Both the position numbers and the translations under genes were made by a program. From Nymphaea colorata (lineage: Eukaryota > Streptophyta > Magnoliopsida > Nymphaeales > Nymphaeaceae), in the NCBI RefSeq assembly GCF_008831285.2, contig NW_022204611.1:1-30000 (forward strand): a stretch of 30,000 bases of DNA, in the 5' to 3' direction. The notes beneath the pieces are model-generated. The model was not told where the DNA came from and ran no database searches. It worked only from the letters and a program-made list of their open reading frames with translations. This document shows positions 9,992 to 19,300 of this stretch, one piece after another (position 1 is the stretch's first letter; each line of letters opens with the position of its first letter).

Positions 9992-10004
9992 TATATATAA
10001 TATA
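9992..10004 (+). promoter_or_regulatory. TATA-like element before the 10011 gene
   Basis: The sequence TATATATAATATA lies 7-19 bp before the ATG at 10011. The short AT-rich leader between two GC-richer coding regions suggests a core promoter, but no transcription start evidence exists in the sequence. Confidence 0.35.
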
Positions 10005-10010
10005 AGAGGG

Positions 10011-10745
10011 ATGGACGCCTTCTTTAAGTATCTCAAGGAGCCCCATATCCTGGAAGACTTCAAGACCACTTTCGACATATCCGCCAAGTTCAAGTATCCC
10101 GAGCCCTCGTAGGCGCAGAAATCGAAGTACTTTGAGGATGAGTTCAATGTCATTTTTCAAAAATTCTACCACTACCTGCGCGCCAACAATACCCTGCCTG
10201 GCAAGAACGACCAGGAAGTAGAGCACAACATCAAGAGCAAGGTGGACCAGAGCGACCTCGTCATCGAGTTTGACTCGTGGCTCGACCAGGAAGTCAACCA
10301 GTTCTCGTTTGCAGAGAAACCCAAACAGATCATACAGCCTATGCACAGCAATTACTCCAACCCGACCACTGCTCCCGTCACCAAGTATACCAATACTCCC
10401 ACTCCCAGCAGTCGCAGCATCGAGAATAAAATTTTGAACACTTCTGGTCCCTTCCACGTCGAGAAGAACCCTCCTCCTTCTCCGTCCCCAGCTTCCAATA
10501 AGAACTTGCCCCCCATGGCCTACCAGCCGCTGCAGCAACCCCCGCCAGTCCCTCAGCAGCAGCGTGCAGTGATGCACCAGTCAATCATTCCGTACGTTCC
10601 TCCTCCGCCGCCCAAGATGGAGGACAAGGACAAGCCGCTAAAGGTAAGGTTCATTGAGAAACTGTCAGAGTATATGGACTGTCCGGAAAGGATGTGTATC
10701 ATAAAGGCAGAGCTGTCCATAATGACCAAAAGGACTAACAACTGA
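10011..10745 (+). CDS. Proline/serine-rich protein with helical ends, unknown
   Basis: Not recognised. 244 residues, intronless, MDAFFKYLKEPHILEDF to a C-terminal SIMTKRTNN before TGA 10743-10745. The first 105 residues are helical and charged (one TAG read as Glu in PSEAQKSKYF). Residues about 110-200 are low complexity, rich in P, S, T, N and Q, with runs such as NPPPSPSPASN, QQPPPVPQQQ and VPPPPPK. The last 45 residues (KPLKVRFIEKLSEYMDCPER) form a compact predicted helical module. A proline-rich linker between two helical modules suggests a scaffold or adaptor, which is inference. A 20-nt GT...AG string at 10218-10237 is coding, since removing it breaks the frame. Confidence 0.75.
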
Positions 10746-11037
10746 TCATACCCACACTCCCTATTTTGCTCATATTATCCCAGGCTCATATAAAGCATCA
10801 AATGGTCAGCTTTTGTTTAGTTCAATCTGTCCCCAGCTTTATAGGACTCTTAACAATGACAATAACCTTATGTACAGGCTTTGTTATCTGTTAAATATTT
10901 CCGATATCCCCTTTTTTCGTTGTTTTCTGCCCAATTAATAATGCTTTCTACTTTGGATTATTTTTTTTTGATTTTTCCAATTGCATTATGTAATTTATAT
11001 TTACGCGTTTAAGTAAATGATTGAAAGCTAAAAATTC

Positions 11038-11739
11038 ATGAGGTTGCAAAAGATTTTAACCGAAGATGCCTCCATTAAGACAATGCTCAAAACCGCTACA
11101 ACGGTGGCTGGCAATTACCCTCAGCTTGGACATAAATCGTTCATTTCACTCTCGGACTTGAATGTCCTCGCGGGAGAATTAAACCAACTGCGCATCCCCA
11201 TCATCAACGCCATCCTCGCAGATCTGAGGGTGCCTCACGCTATCGTCGCTTTCCCCATTCACAAGACCCAACATTACACGCTTTTCTTCGTGATTGTGCC
11301 CCCCAATAAAAAATTCGACTGGCACAGTCACCCCAAAATGGGCGGGATTTCCAAGTGCTTCCATGGAAGATTGAAGATCTCCACTATCGATCTCAACCAG
11401 CTTCAACCTTACAGCTACAAAACCTTCCTGCACCCGAAGAATAAAATGAGAGTGCAGGACCTCAGGAGCAGCGATAGCGAAAACGTCTCCATCATCGAGC
11501 CTGCCACTTACAACGTGCATAAGATATAAGCTTTGTAGCTTTCAGCCTTTTTTGATCTTTTAGTGCCGGACTACCCCGATAATACTTGCCAATTCTTCAC
11601 GACTATCGATTAAAACAGCGAAAATGTGCTCTTGTAGGAGATGGAAAGCGAGAAAGAGGAGATACTGGGGTGGGACGTCTACTATTAGCACTTGCTGGCT
11701 GGTGAGAAGCACATAGTCAAGAACTACATCCTGAAGTGA
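11038..11739 (+). CDS. Cysteamine/cysteine dioxygenase (ADO/PCO family)
   Basis: Cupin thiol dioxygenase of 233 residues; family members oxidise cysteamine or N-terminal cysteine thiols with O2 and act in oxygen sensing by the N-degron pathway. The iron-binding pair is visible as WHSHPKMGGISKCFHGRL near residue 102 (family HxHPGM..FxKxLxGxL) and a third histidine in ATYNVHKI near residue 160. The C-terminal block SAFFDLLVPDYPDNTCQFF matches the family end (AFLDVLxPPY...CxYY). Intronless. Six in-frame TAA/TAG codons, all after the third histidine, are read as Glu; under the standard code the protein would lose its last 70 residues. Stop TGA 11737-11739. Convergent with the kinase gene (41 bp gap). 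ADO versus PCO subtype not decided. Confidence 0.85.
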
Positions 11740-11780
11740 TGTCTATTTATACTGGCATGCCATATCATCTTCATCATTCC

Positions 11781-13599
11781 TCACTGCGTCTCGTAGTTGA
11801 ACTACCAGTCCGCCACCAGCTTCATGGGGAAGGTCAGCTAGTTGTAGTCCTCGTCCACTTTGTAGTTCAGCAGCACGCTCGATCGCTTCTAGGGGTAATC
11901 GTTCCTGATGCCCTTGTGGGTCTTAGCAGCCACCTCCTTCCAGTTGGTCTTGCTGAAGATCTTGTGCTTGCTCATCTCTGACATTCGCTTCTCAGGATCC
12001 TTCTCAAGGGTTCCTAGCAAGAAGAAGATGAAATCTTCGGGAAGGTCCTTGCGGATCTAAGGCGTGTCGTTTTTGATCTTGTTGACTAGTGAGTGATAGT
12101 TTCCGGAGTGGAAGGGGCTTTACCCGTGCAGCATTTCGTAGAAGATGCAGCCGACGCCATAGATGTCGCTTTTGAAGTTGATCGATCCTCCTCCCAGGAA
12201 CCTTTCCGGCGCTAGGTAAAGAGGAGTGCCTAAGAAAGACTCAGCGTAGTCGTCCTCGTTGTCTAACTCCTTCGCCAGGCCGAAGTCGATGAGGGCGATG
12301 TGGCCCCTAGCGTCAATCATTATATTTTCCGGTTTTAGATCGCGGTAGATGATCTTTTGCTTGTGCAGGAATTAGATGGCGTAGACTAGTTCTGAGAGGA
12401 GGATGAGAGCAGCTGCAGGCTCAAAAACGCCAAAATCCTTTATGTGCTGGCCTTTGATAAAGACATTTGTACTTAGATCACCGGTGGGAATGTATTCTAG
12501 AGCCATGTATAGATTTTCCGGAGTTTGGAAGGCGAAGTAGAGGGGGATGATGTACTTGCACTTTCTGCACTTGATGAGAGTCTTCAGTTCGGTGATTGCG
12601 TATTTCATCTGATTTCTCAAGAGTAATTTCTCCTTGTTGAGTTGTTTGAGTGCGAAAATGCGTTTATCTCTTTCAGCCAAGTATATGATGGAGAAGCTGC
12701 CGCTGCCTATCTTGTATTTAATCTCGAATTAGCTTAGCTTGATGAACTCTAAATACCCTCATTTATACTTTTGCTCTCGCGGATCATCACTTTCTCCTCA
12801 GGCAGTTCCTCATAAATGGTCTGCAGTTGGTTCGACTCTTCGAGAGTCACGATCCTCGTATCGATTTCTTCGTTGAGACTCTTAAGGAAGTTGCGGAAGG
12901 ATTCTGACTTGGAGAAGGTGCGTCGTTAATTGAGATACTTGTTAAACGCCATGGCCTGCATGAGATACCCCATCCATTCCTTGCAGAGATTTTTGCTTGT
13001 GAATTTGAGGTCAATGGCGTCCTAATCGACCATGCTCATCCTGATAAAAAAGTAATCCTTCTTGCGGTAGCTCCTCAACTGGGCAATCCCGTTGATGCTG
13101 ATGCGATCCTTCACCTCCTGGTATTTATCAGTGGTGTAGATTTTTAATTAGGTGATATTTAGCTCCAGGTGAAGCAGGGAAGAAAGACAGCATAGAAATT
13201 TGTTACATTTTTGAACCCTGCCGCGAATTATCGGTGGCTTTTAGGGCTCCACTGCCAGGAACTCCTTGGCCTCGTCATCGTAGTCCATCGAAGATACTTC
13301 ATAGACGCTACTATCCTCACTGTACTTGCGGGAGGGCGGATTTGATTTAATGCTGTTTCGTTTCTACGATTGTTCGGTGAGAATGAGGACTGTGTTATTT
13401 TAGCTGACCTAGATTAGGGGTGTGTTACTTTGGCGATTGGTGATTAATTGAGTTGGAAGCATTCGTGATTTTTAATTCCCTCTTGTTCGAGCACTCTAGC
13501 CTTGACCTGTTCGATAGGCTAGCCGAGTCGTGCCTTGGCTGTCCCCTTGAGCGTATTGTTGTTTCTTAGAATCACTTAATAATTTATATTCACTAACAT
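11781..13599 (-). CDS. UBL-PH-domain Ser/Thr protein kinase (AGC-like)
   Basis: 585 residues. N-terminus (about 1-65) resembles a ubiquitin-like fold: [19 protein letters not shown], then [16 protein letters not shown] and [11 protein letters not shown] basic Ser-rich linker follows, then a PH-like domain (about 115-215: [10 protein letters not shown] to [14 protein letters not shown]). The kinase domain (about 285-555) has GSGSFS, FALK, a GDL block, [35 protein letters not shown] and DIYGVGC; all catalytic residues are present. Introns: 13409-13428 and 12749-12768 (20 nt) and 12452-12472 (21 nt, restoring [13 protein letters not shown]). The E of AIEFLH is TAA at 12372-12374. Start 13599 is taken over 13462 because the 20-nt intron links the upstream UBL frame. 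PH then kinase recalls PKB, possibly acting at phosphoinositide membranes. The UBL call is moderate; the kinase is certain. Confidence 0.85.
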
Positions 13600-13951
13600 T
13601 CTTTATATTAATCTGGTGCCCTCTCACAGACACTTTGTCCGATTATCAACCAAAGGAAGATAAGATGATTTGGAGTGAAATGGAATAAGGTATAATGCAT
13701 GTATGAGGGAATAATGAAGGGAAGATAGGAAAAGATAAGAAGATATGTGTATAATTAGGTAAGTCTAAAGGATGGGACTGCTTCAAAAAGATACACAAAA
13801 ACCGTTAATATCACTAAAAAAACATCAAGAGCATATTTTTTCCTTCATGGTAAGTGATGCAATGTTAATCCATGCAATAAATATTCGGATTATATCTAAT
13901 CTGAAATGGCAATGAAATGCCAGACTATTTATAATCAATATTATACCCACC
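13600..13951. other. Divergent intergenic region, nothing recognised
   Basis: 352 bp, AT-rich, between the divergent starts of the kinase (minus) and the LITAF-like gene (plus). A TATAAAG element sits just before the kinase ATG on the minus strand (about 13602-13608). No tRNA, small ORF with family resemblance or repeat is visible. Confidence 0.55.
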
Positions 13952-14302
13952 ATGTACGCACCTCCTCCCTATGGCGCACCCGCTGGCTATGGCGCTCCTC
14001 CTCCCAACTACTACGCCCCTCCTCCCCCAGGTCACCAGCAAGGCCCAGTCATCATCAACATCGCTGGTTCCGGCTCCTCCAGTGGCACCGTATGTCCCAC
14101 TTGCCAGAAAGAGACCCCCAACGTTCCCAGAAAGAAGGTGGGATGCGTGACCATAGCTTGGTGCCTCTGCCTGCTGTTCACGGTGGGCGGCTGGGGGCTC
14201 TGCCTCATCCCCTGCTGCTGCAATGACAATTGCAAGGATACCGAGTTGGTCTGTCAGACCTGCCAATCCGTCAAGCAGACCATCAAAGCCAATTGCTGCT
14301 GA
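13952..14302 (+). CDS. LITAF-like (SIMPLE/CDIP) zinc-ribbon membrane protein
   Basis: 116 residues, intronless, no reassigned stops. N-terminal 40 residues are Pro/Tyr/Gly/Ala-rich (APPPYGAPAGYGAPPPNYYA), as in LITAF proteins. The LITAF domain follows: a first CPTC knuckle (TVCPTCQKETPNVPRKK), a hydrophobic hairpin (GCVTIAWCLCLLFTVGGWG to LIPCCCN) and a second knuckle VCQTCQSV; it ends with KANCC. Family members sit on the cytosolic face of late endosomal membranes and act in endosomal sorting. Here the C-terminus ends directly after a Cys pair instead of the longer family tail. Confidence 0.88.
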   Translation: MYAPPPYGAPAGYGAPPPNYYAPPPPGHQQGPVIINIAGSGSSSGTVCPTCQKETPNVPRKKVGCVTIAWCLCLLFTVGGWGLCLIPCCCNDNCKDTELVCQTCQSVKQTIKANCC

Positions 14303-14366
14303 TTCTCATAACATAATTTCCCCCTTACCCCATCCCCCCTGTGGGAATTGGTTATATTTATATTTA

Positions 14367-15422
14367 ATGCACCGCTAACATGCGCGTAACGAGCATGGCT
14401 TGCCCACAATCCCGCAAAAATCTATCTCTCTGCATTCGGTCTTCGATCTTATCCGAAAGAAGAAGCACGAACTTTCGAAAAAATTGATCGATAATGATGA
14501 ATCAGACATCCATTTGCCCAGACTGCAGAAGGAAAGGTAATCACTCATGCGGGAATAGCCAAGCTAAGAGGAAAGATAATAGAAAAGCGAATCTTTTGAG
14601 CATCGGGTTTAAATAGTACCGGTTACGCCTGCCAAAAAGTATCGGACAATATTGGAGGCCGGTTCGTTATCTTAAGAAAGGATAGACAGGGGCAAATAAA
14701 TATCTGCGCTGAAATTGTAGTCAAAGCAAAAACCACAAATAACTCTCAATAAAAGACAGAATTAAAACTTCTCAAATGCCAAAAGAGTGAAAACCGAAGT
14801 GCAGGACATCTCCAGAAAGGGCACAAATACGACGCAAATATAGTCACACCGCTTGAGATAAAGCTCATAAGCTGATTTGAATCGGATAGAAGAGGCAAAG
14901 GAGAGATTTATGCTGGCTATTCAGATGATTCCTAAGGTCATGAAGATGAGAAACGAGGCAAGCTTATTGGCTTCCGTAGAGCCTTTGGAGATTTTCAATC
15001 CATTTGCCAATAGAAACCACAGAGTCGTCAACATTTGCCTGCTCAAAATGGGCAGGACCATCGTCCTCAACTCGTCAGTGCTCTACAAGATAGGGGAGGA
15101 ATTGGATTGTTTCTACATAATCCTGCTGGGGAAGGTGAAGCTGGTCAACGGAGCTCTCAAGAAGATATGCCAAACTGGATAAACGATCCTGGAGGAAATT
15201 ATCTTCAGCGACAAGCAAAAGAAAATTGCACTTGAACGGGCCAAGACTATCGGAAGGACGGTGCTGCTGTAGATGACTATAGAGGGCCTGAACAAGCTCA
15301 AGGAAGAATTGATAAGGTTCGGATTCAAACTGGGCTATCAGGAAATGGAATCCATCATTAAAAGAAACTACATCGTCAAGAATTGGCTTAGGAACAAAAT
15401 CAGACTGGAAATCAATCGCTGA
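14367..15422 (+). CDS. Protein with a cyclic-nucleotide-binding-like fold
   Basis: 351 residues, intronless, reading through many TAA/TAG codons as Glu. The N-terminal 170 are charged and helical, E- and K-rich (KKHELSKKLIDNDESD; LSEERIDRGKEISALKLE). Residues about 175-350 look like a CNB domain: FANRNHRVVNICLL, an LYKIGEELDCFYIILLGKVKL core (family Y..G...d.fYiil.G.V), then a region where the phosphate-binding cassette (FGE..L...RAAT) should be but is replaced by GETILEEIIFSDKQKK. It therefore probably does not bind cAMP/cGMP in the normal way. C-terminal helix RNYIVKNWLRNKIRLEINR, stop TGA 15420-15422. Start ATG 14367 is preceded by TATATTTATATTTA. Confidence 0.7.
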
Positions 15423-15591
15423 ATCACTGTTTTTATATATATTATTCATATCATCACATCAAGATCCATATTTAAACTTCATCATACGTAAAGGGTTGCA
15501 ATTCGAAGGTTTTATGGTCTAATTGTTTCTGTCTTATTGTTTTTCCTGTCAAAGATCGGGAACTAATCTATTTTATATATTTTTTAAGATA

Positions 15592-16259
15592 ATGAGCTAG
15601 CCAGGCAATAGATTTTCGTCTAATAACTACCAGCCACCTCCATACGACCAGCAGCAATCTCAGCCACCAGTCATCCCATATTATGCTACTAATCCTTCTG
15701 CTCCTCAGCCAATCTATACTCCACCTCCAGTCGTTGCATACCAACCGCCAGTCGTCCAATAGGATCCTGAGTATCTGCTCGTGCAGTATTCCCCTACCGA
15801 AAGAAGTAATTTCGCTTTCATTTAGTAAAGATAAAGAGCTAGAATGCCCAAAAGTACAGCATGAATTCCGAATCCCCCATATACAAGCTTCCAACCAATT
15901 TTATTTAAAACCTCGTGTCTAAGTATCCTGACGAGTTTCCTCCCCAAGTGAGAGAGGAAATGACCAAAAACATCAGCAAAATGAGGAAAGACTACAGCAT
16001 TTTTAACAAATGTCTTTGGGGAGGAGTGCTCTACTGGGCCTTATTGCGCAGAAGGACCTGGTTTAAGCTGACAGGCAACGCCATAATGCGCATAAGTTGG
16101 GCGTTTATCTGCTTCAACAACATGATCGATCTCAGTTTCAGCATCAATGAATATCTTACTCAAAACGCCTTCATGTATAACAGGGACTTCTAAGCTGTCC
16201 TGGCAAGGCACAACATCAACCCGATGGCCATCAGCAGGGCATAGCTGCTGGCGTCCTGA
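15592..16259 (+). CDS. Pro/Tyr/Gln-rich N-terminus with C-terminal membrane segment
   Basis: Not recognised as a family. 215 residues. The first 70 are rich in P, Y, Q and N (YQPPPYDQQQSQPPVIPYY; IYTPPPVVAYQPPVV). A 20-nt intron at 15806-15825 joins SPTER to IKIKSENAQKYSM; without it the two halves would be separate frames. The C-terminal half has DEFPPQVREEMTKNISKMRK, then hydrophobic stretches CLWGGVLYWALL and ISWAFICFNNMIDLSF separated by basic RRRTWFK, predicting a membrane hairpin. Ends AELLAS, TGA 16257-16259. Convergent with the giant gene (56 bp). P/Y-rich tails of this kind occur in scramblase-like and LITAF-like membrane proteins, but there is no domain match. Confidence 0.65.
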
Positions 16260-16315
16260 TTCAACCATAATCACTAATTAGCTATGTATCATAAGATCCA
16301 ATTCAATAATAATCA

Positions 16316-19300
16316 TCACTTTGCCTCATCCTCCATCACGTAGTATCCCTTTTTCTCCTTCTCTTCCTCCTTGGGAGTTGTGATCAGGCCTTGATTTCTC
16401 TATACGACTGCACTATTCTAGCCGAAATTTGCAAGCTAGAATGAAACTGTCTCTTTGCTCTTGTGTTTTTTGTAGCGAACATAACCGTAAATACCACCTC
16501 CCATAACTGCAAGCAATAGGATGACAACGATAGCGACGATGGCTGTTCCATTGCTTGAGTTGTGGTCTTGGTTGATGCTTGAAGAGAGATCCATGTATTT
16601 GGTATTATAATAATAGGAATAGGCTTGATTGTTGACCTTCATATCCACTCTTCCAGTTATGTTGAATTTCTGAGGAATTTCCCCTTACTTGAATATCAAA
16701 TTGACTTCGTTGTGACTATCCTGAAGATCCTGCAAGCTGGAGTATGTCAAATTCAAGGTTTTGTTGATGATTAATGGCTGAATTTCTTGCCTTGCGAATG
16801 GATGAGTTGGCTTGCTGGAGACAAAATTCGGGCATCTTGACAAAATGCCGATATTAGATTGATTGGTGATGTTTGATTCGCTTCGATCGGTCAGGTTCAG
16901 GATGAGGATGTGGTAAGTTAAAGTGATGTTGTTTTGCTCAATTAGACTGTCAATGCTGGTTAGCTTCGGTAAGGTAATGATGATGTGACCGTGATTATCG
17001 ATGCTGATATTTGCAATTTCTTTACTTTAGAGGGACCACAAGGAAGAAAGTATCTTATAATCACTGCCAATCTTGTTGAGTTTTAATGAATATGGTCCTG
17101 ATGATAACTCGCCACTTTTCACTGCTAAAAAGTAGTATCCGTAGTTGATTGAAAGCCTTCCGAATGCAGATTCCTCGTTTTTGAAGTATTAAGTTAGGTT
17201 GGTGTATGTTTGCAGGGACTATTATGCAAGGATAGATGAGCCGAGGATAGACTTATCGTTGGGGGCTTAAGGATCGCATGTAGTTAGCTGCACAGAGTAG
17301 TCCTGGCTTTATTTTTCTTCTACGATTTGGTATAAATCTATTCCTTCAGGCATGTGTTTGATGCTGTCTTCTCCAGGGACTATGTGTTTCAGCATTGGAT
17401 TGTGAATAATCACATAATACTCCTTGAAGATGGCTGATTTATTAGGAGTTGAGAAGCAAAAAGTATACTCCTGGGCTGCTAGGAAAGCCATCTCGATACG
17501 GTATACATGAGCTGAGGAGTTCAGCTTGACTATGCTACTTTTGAGAAGTCTCTGAGCAATGCTGTTTACCATTCCTTTAATTGTGATATTGTAGAGAAGA
17601 TCAATGCAACTGCAATTTCCATATTTTTGTCCATCCAAAACCAAATCCAGTACAACTTTTTCCCTTCCTACCTATAGGGGTGTTTTGTAATTATAGCAAT
17701 TCTTTTCTTCGACTGAAGTAAAGGCATCATAGGCAATAATTCCTTCATAAAGTTCTCTTAAATACTTAATATTCTCAACAAATTTAAGTGATATGTTAAG
17801 TGGGATTTGCTAAGTATTGGTGATTTTAACTGCGTAGATAACTATATTGTCGCTTTGGGAGTCTTGGTTGATTTGGATCTATTTTGAACCGATGACTGTG
17901 GTTGTCTTCAAGTTTTTAGATGCACTGGAGACGCTTGAAATAGCAACGTCAACCACGCCTTTCAAGCTTTGTACATTTATGGATATTGATTACCTGGAGA
18001 GGAAAATGTATATCGTTGATTCTGCAGCCTGTATGATTGCGCTTGTCTCCTCATTATTTTTCAAGAAAATGTAATCCATTCTCTAAGCAATCAGTCTGAT
18101 CGAAGGGCTTTTTGTCATAACTTTGATTGTGTAGGCATCATACTCTTGCTGTTCTTTGATGTCTAAGGTGGATGAATTGGCAGACATGAAGGAGTGAGAA
18201 ATTAGGTTGGGGACGACGATAGAATCATAACTTTTGACCAACCTATTGGCAAGTATGTAATCGATTTTCTCCTATCCTATCGGTTCAGCAACAATCCTGA
18301 ATGTATTCGTTGATGGATTCATCAAGATAACAGTTGCTTATCCATTCTAGACAGGCAGGGTATAATATTTGTTGGCGATTATGGTCTCAAAGGCAGAGTT
18401 GGTGAAGGTGACGACGTATATGCAAGTTTCTTAGGTGAGGACAGAGAATTTGATCGGTTATTGGGGATTATTGAATAGGATAGGACCGTATCTGTATGAA
18501 TGCTCTATCTGTGAGTTATTGTAGAGAATCACAGGACGGCAGCTACTCCAAGAATCGATGTCCAACCGATAAGTATCACTGTAGTTGTCAATGTTTTCAA
18601 ACTAGAAGCTATTGATTTGAAGGGTGGAGTTCATGTCAAGCGGTTCATTCAGTGGCAGTTTTATCGGAACTTCTGTATTAGACGCAATGAAACTGGTCCC
18701 CAATTCTGAGAATCTATAGCTGAAAGGGACTGTATGGTCAGAGATGAAGGAAATAGCAGCAATGCAGTAGATGTTGGCAGATTCACAGTTTAGCTTTTGT
18801 ATGCCTGTGTGGGGAATATTGACGATGAGATAATTGCGAAGTGTATCTTAGGCAGTCAATGCATTTAAATTGGAAGGCAAGTCTGTGAAATTGATATGAA
18901 GGACGTTCTCGTTGGTATTGTCAATGGCAAAGATCATATACTTGGCAATCACTGTTTGCCCATCACTTCTAATGACCAAGCTATTGATGTCTCCTGCTGA
19001 CTTGATGGGAAGGAGAACTTTTTTGGGAAGTTAGCTTGAGAGGAAGGGAACCATGGTTCCATTCATAAGCTATACGCGCGATTAGACCAGATAGATATTC
19101 ATGGCGCCACCGTATGGGAGAGAAGCATTGATTTATGCAATACAAGGATAGCTCTCACAGGCTAAAGTAAGCGTATCCTTTACATTTGTTACAGATGTGT
19201 TATCAGTGGTGGATATTTATCCTTTCCCTTCATGATCACTCGAGAATCAGCTGCAACAGTCACGTTGATGATGCTGTAGCAGGCCTAACTACAACTAACA

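Noticed and set aside
10218-10237. 20-nt GT...AG string inside the Pro-rich protein gene
   Set aside because: Removing it would shift a frame that is otherwise open to the TGA. It also has C, not A, at position 15.
9969-10577. Open frame on - (202 codons)
   Set aside because: Antisense to the 10011-10745 gene, whose reading is better supported by its start context and composition.
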